A stretch of 64,000 nucleotides of DNA from Chlorobiota bacterium (GTDB lineage: Bacteria; Bacteroidota; Ignavibacteria; Tepidaquicellales; OLB5). Position numbers and translations under genes: made by a program. This document shows, one piece after another, positions 26,976-37,800 of this stretch. The notes below the pieces were generated by a model, which saw only the letters and a list, made by a program, of their open reading frames with translations, was not told where the DNA came from and did no database searches. Position 1 is the first letter of the stretch. Every line of letters starts with the position of its first letter. The DNA is taken from positions 16,784 to 80,783 of the forward strand of contig JAKEEM010000055.1 of NCBI GenBank assembly GCA_022616535.1. Reading direction: 5' to 3'.

Positions 26976-27416
26976 ATGAAAATATCAAAAGAATTCCGCT
27001 GGGAAATGGGGCACAGGCTGCCTTTCCACAAAGGGTTGTGCAGGAATGTTCACGGACATTCATACAAAATGGTTGTAGAAATAACCGGTAAACTAAATAA
27101 AAACGGAATGATTATCGATTTTTTTGATTTAAACAGGATCGTAAAACCGATAATCGACAAGTATGACCATGCATTCTTGTGCTGGAGAAATGATAAAAAA
27201 CTGCGTGATTTCTTAACCAGGAACAAAATGAAAAAAGTCGTTTCAGACTATAATTCAACGGTAGAAAATATTTGTTCGGATTTTTTAGAAAAGATTTCTG
27301 GTAAACTGCTTAGAATTAAAAATCACGGTTTTGATGAATTGACCGTTAAGATATATGAAACTCCAAATGCATATGCGGAAAAAAGCATTCTGCTTAGCAG
27401 AGGTCTAAGTTTATAA
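26976..27416 (+). CDS. queD: 6-carboxy-5,6,7,8-tetrahydropterin synthase
   Basis: FRWEMGHRLPFHKGLCRNVHGHSYKMVVEI; adjacent queE and queC. Confidence 0.92.
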   Translation: MKISKEFRWEMGHRLPFHKGLCRNVHGHSYKMVVEITGKLNKNGMIIDFFDLNRIVKPIIDKYDHAFLCWRNDKKLRDFLTRNKMKKVVSDYNSTVENICSDFLEKISGKLLRIKNHGFDELTVKIYETPNAYAEKSILLSRGLSL

Positions 27417-28073
27417 ATGGATAATCTTCATACATTAAAAATAAATGAGATATTCTACTCAATACAGGGTGAATCGACCAATTCAGGTTTGCCGTGTGTT
27501 TTTGTCAGGCTGACATATTGCAACCTGCGCTGTGTTTATTGCGATACAGAATACGCATTTTTTGACGGTACTGATATGACAATTGATGAAATTTTGGCGG
27601 AGGTAAATAAGTATAAATGCAAGCTTGTAGAAATTACCGGGGGGGAGCCACTTGTACAGGAAAGTGTTCACACTTTAATGAAAAATCTGTGTGATTTGAG
27701 TTATACAGTTATGATAGAAACAGGCGGTTCATTGCCGGTTGAAAAAATAGATAAACGCGTGAAAATTATTATGGATTTAAAAACTCCTTACAGCAAAATG
27801 GAAAATAAAAACCGGTATGAAAATATTAATTACTTAAAACCAACTGATGAAGTTAAGTTTGTTATCGGAAACAGGGAAGACTATGAGTGGTCAAAAACAA
27901 TTATTGAAAAGTATGATTTAACAGGGAGAGTTTTACAGGTACTTTTTTCTCCGGTTTTTGATGTTATTGAAAACATTGATTTGGCTAAATGGATACTGGA
28001 CGATAATTTGAATGTAAGATTTCAAATCCAGTTGCATAAATATATCTGGCACCCGGAAACCAGAGGAGTATGA
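27417..28073 (+). CDS. queE: 7-carboxy-7-deazaguanine synthase (radical SAM)
   Basis: FYSIQGESTNSGLPCVFVRLTYCNLRCVYCDTEYAF, EITGGEPLVQ. Confidence 0.95.
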   Translation: MDNLHTLKINEIFYSIQGESTNSGLPCVFVRLTYCNLRCVYCDTEYAFFDGTDMTIDEILAEVNKYKCKLVEITGGEPLVQESVHTLMKNLCDLSYTVMIETGGSLPVEKIDKRVKIIMDLKTPYSKMENKNRYENINYLKPTDEVKFVIGNREDYEWSKTIIEKYDLTGRVLQVLFSPVFDVIENIDLAKWILDDNLNVRFQIQLHKYIWHPETRGV

Positions 28074-28111
28074 AATTAATTACGAATTAAGAATTTTAAC
28101 TAATAAGCAGA

Positions 28112-28807
28112 GTGAAAGTGGATAAACAAAAAGCTGTAGTTCTTGTCAGCGGGGGTATGGATTCATTTGTAACGGCGGCAATTGCCTACATGAATTATGA
28201 AATGGCTTTTTTGCACTTGAATTATGGCCACAGAACCGAGAAACGAGAGCTTAAAGCTTTTAACGAAATATCTGATTACTACAGAATTAAACAAAGACTT
28301 GTTGTTAACATCGAACATTTGTCTCAAATCGGCGGCTCTTCGATTACAGATAAAAATATTCAAGTAAGCAAGGCGGATTTGAATTATAAAGGAATTCCAA
28401 GCTCATACGTTCCGTTTCGTAATGCTAATATTCTTTCTATTGCTGTAAGCTGGGCGGAGGTAATTGGTGCAGCAAAAATATTCATAGGGGCTGTTGAGGA
28501 AGATTCAAGCGGCTACCCCGATTGCAGAGAAGTTTTCTATGATGCCTTTAATAAGGTTATTGAGCTTGGCACAAAACCCGAAATAAAAATAAAAATTGAA
28601 ACACCAATTATTCATCTTAAAAAATATGAAATTGTAAAAAAAGGTGTCGAATTAAATGTACCGTTTGAACTCTCCTGGTCATGCTATAAAAACGAGGATA
28701 AAGCCTGCGGAGTGTGTGATTCCTGCGCATTACGGCTCAGAGGGTTCCAGCTGGCGGAAGTAGAAGACCCTATCGAATACGTTTTAAAACCCGATTTTCA
28801 AATTTAA
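28112..28807 (+). CDS. queC: 7-cyano-7-deazaguanine synthase
   Basis: [19 protein letters not shown]-terminal [22 protein letters not shown]. Confidence 0.95.
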   Translation: MKVDKQKAVVLVSGGMDSFVTAAIAYMNYEMAFLHLNYGHRTEKRELKAFNEISDYYRIKQRLVVNIEHLSQIGGSSITDKNIQVSKADLNYKGIPSSYVPFRNANILSIAVSWAEVIGAAKIFIGAVEEDSSGYPDCREVFYDAFNKVIELGTKPEIKIKIETPIIHLKKYEIVKKGVELNVPFELSWSCYKNEDKACGVCDSCALRLRGFQLAEVEDPIEYVLKPDFQI

Positions 28808-28843
28808 AATAATATCCAAATAACTTTTAATTCTAAAACTAAT

Positions 28844-29608
28844 ATGAAGAAATCAAAGATACTTAACGGCTTATTTCTAAATTTTTTGTTTGTATTATTA
28901 TCAATTATGCTCCTGTTTTCCTGCGGGAAAAAGGATGAAGGAACAACCTCTGGAGATAAAAAAGAATCAACCTCAGATGATAAGACTTCGGAGGATAAAT
29001 TATCGGAGACCTCACCAATTTATGTACAATTCGAAATCAGCGGTTCAACAAAAGGTACTGTTGACGGCTATTATCATAATAAGAAGGCAAAAACAATGAG
29101 CCAGATGGAAACAGGCGGGATGAAGATTTCTGCCACTGCTTATTTCGATGGCGGTGAATATGTTCATATTATTAGTGAGGTTGCCGGAAAGAAAATGGGT
29201 ATGAAATACAAGCGTGATGATTTCGGCAAGAAAGAGGGTGAATTTGACGCAGTAACATTTAAGGACCAGCTTAAAAATATGGATAAAATCGGGCAGGAGG
29301 AAATTCTTGGCAAAAAGTGCGATATTTACAAGGCTAAGGACGGCAGTTATCAAATCAGCATATATAAAGAATTAGTGCCTCTTAAATTCAGCGGCAAAGA
29401 TGGTAAAATGGTAATGGTGGCAAAGAAATTTGAAACGGACGCAAATTTTTCAGATGATATTTTTACGCCTCCTTCGGACGTTGACTATATGGACGCCGGC
29501 AATTTGATGAAAGATATGAAGGATATGAAAAACATGAAGGACAAAGTGAAAGGACTGGAAGATAAGACAAAGGAGATGGAAGACATGATGAAGAAATATA
29601 AAAAGTAA
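28844..29608 (+). CDS. Lipoprotein, DUF4412-like
   Basis: Lipobox LLFSCGKK; Met/Lys-rich C-terminal MKDMKDMKNMKDKVKGLEDKTKEMEDMMKKYKK. Confidence 0.6.
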   Translation: MKKSKILNGLFLNFLFVLLSIMLLFSCGKKDEGTTSGDKKESTSDDKTSEDKLSETSPIYVQFEISGSTKGTVDGYYHNKKAKTMSQMETGGMKISATAYFDGGEYVHIISEVAGKKMGMKYKRDDFGKKEGEFDAVTFKDQLKNMDKIGQEEILGKKCDIYKAKDGSYQISIYKELVPLKFSGKDGKMVMVAKKFETDANFSDDIFTPPSDVDYMDAGNLMKDMKDMKNMKDKVKGLEDKTKEMEDMMKKYKK

Positions 29609-29654
29609 TTTTTGTCAGAATTTTTTATTAACTGAAACTGTGACAATATTAAGT

Positions 29655-29662
29655 TATTTTTG
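29655..29662 (+). promoter_or_regulatory. TATTTTTG -7-like element upstream of etfB
   Basis: TAnnTTTG match 30 nt before ATG. Confidence 0.4.
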
Positions 29663-29691
29663 CTAAAAAAGGGAGAAAAACCATAATTCTT

Positions 29692-30438
29692 ATGAAAATT
29701 GCTGTTTGTATATCCCAGGTTCCGGATACCACTACTAAGGTTAAAATCGGTTCTGACGGGAAATCAATAGACCCGTCAGGAGTGACATTTATAATTAATC
29801 CTTACGACGAATTTGCGGTAGAAGAAGCTTTGAAATTAAAGGAAAAGCAGGGCGGCGAAACATTTGTTCTGACGCTTGGGAAAGATAGCGCTAAGGAAGT
29901 TATCAGAAAAGCTTATGCAATGGGTATTGAGAAGGGTTTATTGATAAAAAGTGAAACAGAGCTGGATTCCTACGCTGTTGCCCGCAATCTTGCTGATGTA
30001 TTGAAGGATATTAATGCCGATATAATTTTATGCGGCAAGCAGTCGATTGATTTTGATAATAATCAGGTCGGCTCACTTTTGGCTGAAATGCTTGGTCTGC
30101 CCTCAATCAGCGTTGTTGTCGGCTTAACTGTGGAGGGCAACAAAGTCAGGGCAGAAAGAGAAGTCGAAGGCGGTAAAGAAGTGGTTGAATCCACACTGCC
30201 CGTAGTTATCTGTGCACAAAGGGGATTGAACGAGCCGAGATACCCTAACTTAAAGGGCATTATGCAGGCAAAATCAAAACCTATAGAAGAAAAACAGCCG
30301 GCATATACACAAAACAAGATTGAAATATTATCAATGAGTCTGCCTAAGCCAAAGCCCAAAGGTAAAATTGTAGGAACGGATTTATCCGCAGTGCCTGAAC
30401 TGGTAAGATTACTGCGGGAGGAGGCGAAAGTTATTTAA
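29692..30438 (+). CDS. etfB: Electron transfer flavoprotein subunit beta
   Basis: ICGKQSIDFDNNQVGSLLAEMLGLPSIS, ARGLNEPRYPNLKGIMQAKSKP. Confidence 0.95.
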   Translation: MKIAVCISQVPDTTTKVKIGSDGKSIDPSGVTFIINPYDEFAVEEALKLKEKQGGETFVLTLGKDSAKEVIRKAYAMGIEKGLLIKSETELDSYAVARNLADVLKDINADIILCGKQSIDFDNNQVGSLLAEMLGLPSISVVVGLTVEGNKVRAEREVEGGKEVVESTLPVVICAQRGLNEPRYPNLKGIMQAKSKPIEEKQPAYTQNKIEILSMSLPKPKPKGKIVGTDLSAVPELVRLLREEAKVI

Positions 30439-31415
30439 TGAGTAAAGTTCTTGTATTTGTCGAATCCCGCGATAACAAAATCAAAAACTCAGGATTAGAG
30501 GCAGCCTGTACTGCAACGAAGATTGCAGGCGATTTAGGCAGCGATATAGAATCGTTACTAATAGGCAGTGATGTTTCAAAAATCGCAAGTGAATTAAGTG
30601 CATACGGAATTAAAAAAGCGTTTGTGGTTGAAGATTCAAGGCTTGAGAAATACTCAACCACAGCATATTCAAAGATTTTGGCAGAAGCCGCAAGGCAAAG
30701 AGAAGCTGATATAGTTATTCTTTCAGCGAGTGCTATGGGCAAAGATTTATCTTCCCGCGTTGCGGCAAAGTTAGATGCCGGGCTTGCGGTGGACTGCACA
30801 GATATTAAAGTAGAAAGCGGAAACATAATTGCCACAAGACCTGTTTATGCAGGTAAAGCATATATAGACATAAAGATAAAATCACCTGTAAAAATGTTTT
30901 CTTTAAGACCTAATGTTTTTAAGCCCCTAAAGACGGATGGAGTCGTAACGGTAGTTGAAAAGCTTTCGGTGAACTTGGGCGACTCTGATTTTGGCGCGCA
31001 GGTTAAGGAAGTTATAGTAAGCGACGAAAAGCTTGATGTTACAGAAGCTGATATAGTTGTTTCGGGCGGCAGGGGATTGAAGGGACCGGAAAACTATTAT
31101 CTTGTGGAAGAACTTGCAAAAGTGCTTGGCGGCGCCTCAGGTGCTTCAAGAGCAATTGTAGATGCAGGGTGGAGACCGCACTCCGACCAGGTGGGACAGA
31201 CAGGCAAAACTGTATCACCGAGTCTTTACATTGCAATCGGAATCAGCGGAGCAATTCAGCATCTTGCAGGGATGTCTTCCTCAAAATGCATAGTTGCTAT
31301 AAACAAGGATAAAGACGCACCTATTTTCCAAGTTGCTGATTATGGCATAGTTGGAGATGCTCTGGAAATCGTTCCAGAGTTAACTAAAGAATTTAAAAAG
31401 GTATTATCAAATTAA
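30438..31415 (+). CDS. etfA: Electron transfer flavoprotein subunit alpha
   Basis: [38 protein letters not shown]...[21 protein letters not shown]. Confidence 0.96.
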   Translation: MSKVLVFVESRDNKIKNSGLEAACTATKIAGDLGSDIESLLIGSDVSKIASELSAYGIKKAFVVEDSRLEKYSTTAYSKILAEAARQREADIVILSASAMGKDLSSRVAAKLDAGLAVDCTDIKVESGNIIATRPVYAGKAYIDIKIKSPVKMFSLRPNVFKPLKTDGVVTVVEKLSVNLGDSDFGAQVKEVIVSDEKLDVTEADIVVSGGRGLKGPENYYLVEELAKVLGGASGASRAIVDAGWRPHSDQVGQTGKTVSPSLYIAIGISGAIQHLAGMSSSKCIVAINKDKDAPIFQVADYGIVGDALEIVPELTKEFKKVLSN

Positions 31416-31454
31416 ATATATTTTTTTATATTTAAGTAATTTAAAAGTTTTTTA

Positions 31455-32069
31455 ATGGATAACGACAAAGTTCAGGTAGATATATTAGGCTTATCGCCAA
31501 CCCCCGCACCCGGCGGAAGCGGCTATGCGCTGATTTTAAAGGAAATCGGCGGAGACAGAAGATTACCTATCATAATCGGAAGCTTTGAGGCTCAGCACAT
31601 CGCTTTGGAGCTTGAAGGAATAAAGCCACCCAGGCCGCTGACTCATGATTTAATAAGGAATGTTATAGAACAGCTGGGTTTTTCTATTTCCTATGTTTAC
31701 ATTAATGAATTGAGAGACGGAACATTTTTCGCAAAAATTAAAATGGATGTCGGAAGCGTGGATGAAATTGACTCCAGACCGTCCGATGCAATTGCCCTGG
31801 CGTTAAAGTTTTCTGTCCCGATTTATGTTTCAGAGGAGGTAATGAATGAAGTAGCTTTTATTCCTGATAAAGACGGTGATGAGGAAGCCTCCGAAGGTGA
31901 AATATTTAAGAAAGCTGAGTCAACCGGGTTTTCAGAAGAACCGGCTGACCCTTATTCAAGAAAAATGAATAAACTCCAACTTGAATTAAAAACAGCAATT
32001 GAGAGCGAGGACTATGAGAAAGCCGCCTCAATCAGAGATGAGATAAAAAAACTTGAATTAAGCAGGTAA
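31455..32069 (+). CDS. Bifunctional nuclease family protein (DUF151) with C-terminal UVR motif
   Basis: LPIIIGSFEAQHIALELEG...RPLTHDL..., SRPSDAIALAL; UVR-like LQLELKTAIESEDYEKAASIRDEIKKLE. Confidence 0.9.
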   Translation: MDNDKVQVDILGLSPTPAPGGSGYALILKEIGGDRRLPIIIGSFEAQHIALELEGIKPPRPLTHDLIRNVIEQLGFSISYVYINELRDGTFFAKIKMDVGSVDEIDSRPSDAIALALKFSVPIYVSEEVMNEVAFIPDKDGDEEASEGEIFKKAESTGFSEEPADPYSRKMNKLQLELKTAIESEDYEKAASIRDEIKKLELSR

Positions 32070-32128
32070 TTTAATATGAACATTTAAAATAAATGACCCT
32101 GCGCATAGCTTATGTGCGGGGTTTTACT

Positions 32129-32893
32129 ATGAATCTTGCGATAGATATAGGAAACAGCTTAACCCATTTTGCCGTTTTTGAAGGTCAAAAGGAAATTGAG
32201 AGCTTTACTGCTGCTACTAATAATTTTGACAGGTCGGAACTATATAACAAATATTTTAAAAAGTATTCCGATAAAATTAAGGCTGTCGGTATTTCATCTG
32301 TTGTTCCTGCTGTGAGTGAAATCTGGAATCAATTATCGGAAATTTTTTTCAGGGTAAAACCGGTATTTATCAACAGTAAAATCAGGCTTCCGGTTAAGCT
32401 TAAAGTAGATAAACCCGCGTCATTCGGTTCAGACAGGATTTGCAATTCTGTTTTTGGTTATGAGTATTTTAAAAGGAAACAAAACCTTATTGTTATAGAT
32501 TTTGGTACTGCGAATACCTATGACGTAGTTTTAAAAAACGGTGATTTGGTAGGAGGAATAATTGCACCCGGCTTGGAAACATCAGCTAAGTCACTGAATG
32601 TAAGCACCGGTCAGCTCCCTGCTTTAAAGCATGCTGATTTCTTGTTTAAAAATTCAATCATTGGCAAAAATACAATTGATGCCCTCAGGTCAGGCTTGAT
32701 GAATTATGCGTTATTCGCAACCGAAGGAATCGTGAAATCCGTTATTAAAGAATTTAAAAAAGATTTTAAAGTTATTATAACTGGCGGAAATGCAGGAAAA
32801 TTAAAAAATAAATTTTCATTTAAGCCCCTTTACATAGAAAACACGGTTTTGAAAGGCATTAACTTAATTCTCAATTACAGCAACAAGAAGTGA
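32129..32893 (+). CDS. coaX: Type III pantothenate kinase (ORF start 32093 likely over-extended)
   Basis: MNLAIDIGNSLTHFAVF, GSDRICN, VIDFGTANTYDVV, GGIIAPGLETSAKSL. Confidence 0.92.
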   Translation: MNLAIDIGNSLTHFAVFEGQKEIESFTAATNNFDRSELYNKYFKKYSDKIKAVGISSVVPAVSEIWNQLSEIFFRVKPVFINSKIRLPVKLKVDKPASFGSDRICNSVFGYEYFKRKQNLIVIDFGTANTYDVVLKNGDLVGGIIAPGLETSAKSLNVSTGQLPALKHADFLFKNSIIGKNTIDALRSGLMNYALFATEGIVKSVIKEFKKDFKVIITGGNAGKLKNKFSFKPLYIENTVLKGINLILNYSNKK

Positions 32894-33309
32894 AAATTAT
32901 AACTGAGCAGCATATTATTAAGACAACAGGTAATTGTGATATAGTTGATATAACCGAAAATGTGAGATATAATCTGCTTACGCATAAGCTTAAGCATGGC
33001 AATGCAAATGTATTTGTTGTCGGCTCAACCGCTTCCATCAGCACAATTGAATATGAACCGGGCTTAAAAAAAGATTTGCCTGAAATTCTGGAAAAATTTA
33101 TCCCTTCAAATAAAAGATATCATCACGATGATACATGGGGCGACCACAACGGACATTCACATCTGCGCTCAACTCTTTTCGGCTGCTCTCAGACAGTCCC
33201 GTTTGTTAATGGCGAGCTTCTTTTGGGCACATGGCAGCAGATTATATTAATTGATTTTGACGAAAGACCCCGAACCCGGAAAGTCATAGTCCAATTAATA
33301 GGGGAATGA
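32890..33309 (+). CDS. YjbQ family protein (UPF0047)
   Basis: TASISTIEYEPGL, YHHDDTWGDHNGHSHLRSTLFGCSQTVPFVNGELLLGTWQQIILIDFDERPRTRKVIVQL. Confidence 0.95.
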   Translation: MKIITEQHIIKTTGNCDIVDITENVRYNLLTHKLKHGNANVFVVGSTASISTIEYEPGLKKDLPEILEKFIPSNKRYHHDDTWGDHNGHSHLRSTLFGCSQTVPFVNGELLLGTWQQIILIDFDERPRTRKVIVQLIGE

Positions 33310-34778
33310 ACCGAAAATCCGAAAGGCTTCTCTTATTTGCAATATTTATATTTTGTTTTTCATTAAGAATAGCATTTATAAACCAAAAAAATCTCTGGTT
33401 CGATGAGGTTTTTTCCTGGCACCTGACACTTGATTCCTTTTACGAAATAATTGTCAGAACATCTTATGATATACACCCCCCGCTTTATTATTTTATACTA
33501 AAGCTTTGGAGTTTTGTACTTGGTGATTCTGTCATTTCATTAAGACTGATTTCAGCTGTATTTACGAGCTCGGCTATTTTTTTTATTTATCCTTTATGTA
33601 AAAAAATATTAAGCCCAACTAACTCGTTTATTGTTTTGATATTATACTCAATTTCCCCTTTAGGCCTTTATTATTCACAAGAAGCAAGAATGGCTGCGAT
33701 GAACTTGTTTCTCAATATAGGTTCAGTGGTTTTTCTGGTAAAATTAATTGATGAACAGATAGATTTTCAAAGATTATTCAGAAATAAATATTTTTATTTA
33801 TATTTGTTATTTACGACCTTGGCTTTATACACGCATTATTTTTCATTTTTTATTTTAATCACCGAGTTATTATATTTAATGTATATCTTCCATTTAAACC
33901 TTATAAAGTATAAGCCATATTTTGTAATTTACCTCCTTGTTTTCGTTTTATATCTTTTCTGGTTTCCTACTTTATACGAACATTTAGGCAGGGGACAGAA
34001 ATGGAGAGTTTCACAATCTGCACCGCAGGTTTTGGGCGAATATGTGAATTTTCTGAAAGATTTGAACCTTGGATTATACTACCATTATATTGATTTAGAT
34101 ATTGTAAAGTATATTACAATAATTCTTTTATTAATTTTTATTTTATCTTTTATTGGTCTGTTTATAAAAAATAATATCAATGCCGATAAAACATTGGTTT
34201 TTATATTATTGCTTTCGTTTGTCCCTTTAGTTCTAGCCGGAGTTATATCGCTTAAACAAAAAGTTGAGTTCTACAGGTATTTAAGTATCATTATTCCTTA
34301 TTTACTACTTTTTATTGTTTACGGTATTTCAAAATGGAACAATAAAATCTTAACAGTTGGAGTTCTCGGATGCTTTGCACTGGTAAACATTTATGGATTA
34401 GGTATTCACTACAGCTTTAAATTTAAAAATGATGATTACAGAACGCTTATTAATCAAATCAATACAGATTTTAGGCAAGGCGACAGAATTTACGCTGAAC
34501 CGCATTATTACGGCTGGATTATTGATTATTACAAAAAACAGAATAATTTGAAAATACCAAATACTGTCCCCATAAGGTATGGCTGGGATGAAGTACTTGA
34601 TTCAATTAATACTCAAAAGCCGGAAAGATTTTGGGTGGTGATTGATTACAGCTCGGTTGATACAACAAATTATAAAGATTATATAACGAACTTAAGCCAA
34701 AAACATAAAAAAGAATTTAATATGACTTATTATTTAGCACCGACAAAGGTTGAGTTGTATAGGTTTTCACAAAAATAA
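33306..34778 (+). CDS. Glycosyltransferase family 39-like membrane protein
   Basis: Multi-TM; FDEVFSWHLTLDSFYEIIVRTSYDIHPPLYYFILKLW; SQEARMAAMNL. Confidence 0.88.
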   Translation: MNRKSERLLLFAIFIFCFSLRIAFINQKNLWFDEVFSWHLTLDSFYEIIVRTSYDIHPPLYYFILKLWSFVLGDSVISLRLISAVFTSSAIFFIYPLCKKILSPTNSFIVLILYSISPLGLYYSQEARMAAMNLFLNIGSVVFLVKLIDEQIDFQRLFRNKYFYLYLLFTTLALYTHYFSFFILITELLYLMYIFHLNLIKYKPYFVIYLLVFVLYLFWFPTLYEHLGRGQKWRVSQSAPQVLGEYVNFLKDLNLGLYYHYIDLDIVKYITIILLLIFILSFIGLFIKNNINADKTLVFILLLSFVPLVLAGVISLKQKVEFYRYLSIIIPYLLLFIVYGISKWNNKILTVGVLGCFALVNIYGLGIHYSFKFKNDDYRTLINQINTDFRQGDRIYAEPHYYGWIIDYYKKQNNLKIPNTVPIRYGWDEVLDSINTQKPERFWVVIDYSSVDTTNYKDYITNLSQKHKKEFNMTYYLAPTKVELYRFSQK

Positions 34779-34780
34779 AA

Positions 34781-34800
34781 GGGACGCATATATGCGTCCC
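34781..34800. terminator. Perfect 20-nt palindrome GGGACGCATATATGCGTCCC between convergent genes
   Basis: Perfect dyad; T-rich tract (TTTTATTTTTG) follows on the minus strand. Confidence 0.65.
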
Positions 34801-34822
34801 CTACAAAAACATTATAAACAAA

Positions 34823-37800
34823 TTATGCTATTGATTCTTCTTTTTCTTCAACATGTTCGGATTTTCCGTTGCCATTACTGCCGTCTCCATTGCCATTTTT
34901 GACTTTGCTGAAATCAATCTCAACAGCATTGCCGTTAGAGCTGCCGTCGTGATAATGTCCAGTTCCCTGCATTTTGTGAATTCCATCCAGCTTTTCCTGC
35001 AATTCAAATTGCTTCCTTATTTTTTCCTCGAACTCTTTCAGCTTTTCTTCAATTGTCGAAACTTTTTTCTTTCTTGCGAGCATATCTTCGCGGTAGCGTT
35101 TGAGGAAGTAGTGAATAGTCTCAATACGGATTTTAAATGAACCGGTCGGCTTATTTTCATCGATATCCTTAAATGAGAAATACGGTGTTCCGCTGTTGGA
35201 TACTATCTCCTCAACAACGGTGTAAATAGGCGCGTCATGCCCACATTTGAATGAGGATAGCTCAAGTGCAATCAGGTTCGGATGTCTTGCGGTATATTTT
35301 GCAGCCCAAACTTTCCTTGTTGTGTTCTCGCTGTATGAATTTTTCCACACGTCACTTACATCCATATATCCCTTTATAATTCCCGCGCGGACTTCATCGC
35401 CAAATAATCTTTCCAGCATATCCTCATCGGTCGGCAGCACGTCCTGGAAGAAAACTGGATAGCCCAGCTTCTGGAATTCCTCCAGAATTTCATGGTTAAC
35501 CCCGGGGTCATTGTGGTATGGTCTGGCAAGAACGACTATGCCGAGCTTATCTTCCTTTTCAAGCATATCGATTGCTTCGCGTGATTTTCTTTTCAGGTTA
35601 TCCACGAACTTATAATATGCTTTAAATCCTTCATCAACAGCCCTGTTACTTTCCTCTTCCGAAAGTCCCAGCTTATCTTTCCACTGCTCATACATCTGCC
35701 TTGCGCAGAGCTTCGGCTCGGTCATTCTTAAATATGTGTTAACATATTCTATACCATGCTCTTTAAAAAGGTCGCTTTCTTTTACAAACGCCGCTTTTAC
35801 TGCTTCCGAGGTTGCTGTAACAGTCGGGCAGGCGTGGTGTTCCTGTGCGTAGATTAAATCCGAGGGCATTGTATCAACGATAGGGAAGAAGATATAATTA
35901 ATCTTTTTCTTCTTGTGAATCTTGTAAATCAAGTTGTGTATATGAGGTATCCCTATTTTTGAAGGGAAGCATGGGTCAATAGCTCCGCGTTTTGCACCTT
36001 CCTTATAAAGCTCCTCGCTCGTGTATTCGGAATAAACAATATTACCCGGATTAATACCGAGTGATTCAAAATAAGCCGTAAAGAAAGGTGTATGCTGATA
36101 CATGTTAAGTACTCGTGGAATAGCTATAACAACTCTGTCGCGATTCTTAATAAGCTCAACACGTTTATCAAATTCCGATTTAGCTTTTTTATCAACTTTG
36201 AATTTGAGCTCCTGCATTTTCGTCAGTATCGGGATTTCATCCTTAACTTTTGCAGGCATTTGTGATTTCCATACCTCAACTGCTGCGACTTCAACAAGGT
36301 TGGGCGTTGCATCCTTAATTGCGTCAAGCCCTTTCTTAATGTCCTTCATTGAGCTTAGGTCTTCAACTGTGCCTTTTTCACAGGTGGCAATAATCAGGCG
36401 TTGAGTCCCTTCAACCATAGATACCTTTGAATCAGGGTTAACAACTTTTTCCTTTGGTATTTCAACTACTGGATTTTCAATGAATTCCATTGCTTTTGTA
36501 TCAGTTGCAACATCAATGAAAGTTCTAAGACATTTATTTTTGCAGAAATAACATCTCGTCTGCTCGTTTCTGGTGGTTTTAAACTTGATTTTTGCAACCT
36601 GGTCAAGCCCAATGAACTGTGTTCTCATTCCGTTAGCGTATAACCTTGCCGCTTCTATCCCGCATCCGATTGCGCCCGCTTCGCCGGTGTGCTTGTGTAC
36701 AAATACATTCGCTTCAACATCGCTTCCCTTGAATCTGTCTGTAATGAAATCGACCTGTGATTTTACTGCTGCGAGATTATGCTGTGTTCCACCTTGAAGA
36801 ACAAAGTTTTTGCCAAGTTTTGCAAGGTTTGGAATCTGCGACACATAAAGCCAGATGTTTTTGGGTAAAACGTTACATAGGCCTGCCATAATTTCTTCGG
36901 GTTTCCAGCCCTGACGCTGAAAATCAACTATATCGGACTGCATAAACACTGCGCATCCGTAACCGAATGAAGGAAATTGTTTTGCAGAAAACGCTATGTC
37001 GGCAAATTCCTCGACTTTAAATCCGAATCCCTGCGCTGTTGACTGTAAAAAGTATCCGTTTCCTGCTGAGCATTGGGTATTAAGCTTGAAATCCTTAACG
37101 CGACCCTGGTCTAAAATGATTAGTTTAATATCCTGTCCGCCTACGTCAACAATTACATCAGTATCGGGATAGAAGTGCAAAGCGGCTTGAGTATGCGCAA
37201 CTGTTTCAACGAGAGCAACATCAGCATGAAGAACATCTTTTAGAATATCTTTAGCATAACCAGTTGTTCCAATTCCAAGAACTTCGAGAGTAGCGCCTTG
37301 CTCCTCAACCTGGTCTCTTAACGCCTGCAATATTTCAACTGTATCTTCAATAGGATTGCCTTTTGAAAGCTGGTATGACTTCACAAGCACCTGTTTATCT
37401 TCAGATATTAACGCAGCTTTAGTAGATGTAGAACCGCCGTCTAATCCAATAAATCCTCTAACAACTTCACCGGGTTTAAACTCCGCCGGGGTAAATTTTG
37501 GAATTTTATATTTATCTTTAAATCTTGCAAGGTCGTCGTCATCCTTATATAAACCTCCGCTGCCCATTAGCTTCATCATTTTGGCTTTCTCCTCATCGCG
37601 GCCGACTGTTATATACCATTCCAATTGTTCATATCCTTTGTAAATCCCAACATTGGGTTCTTCTTCCTTGCCAAATTCAATAGCACCGATTGCTGCGAAA
37701 TACTGAGCATTATCAGGAACCCGTATCAGCTCCTCAATAGGTTTTGATTTATCATACTGCACATTTCTTTCATCCCACATTTTTGGAATATTGGAACGCC

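Noticed and set aside
32093-32128. N-terminal extension of coaX (MTLRIAYVRGFT)
   Set aside because: Canonical CoaX starts at MNLAIDIGNS; the extension lies in probable untranslated leader.
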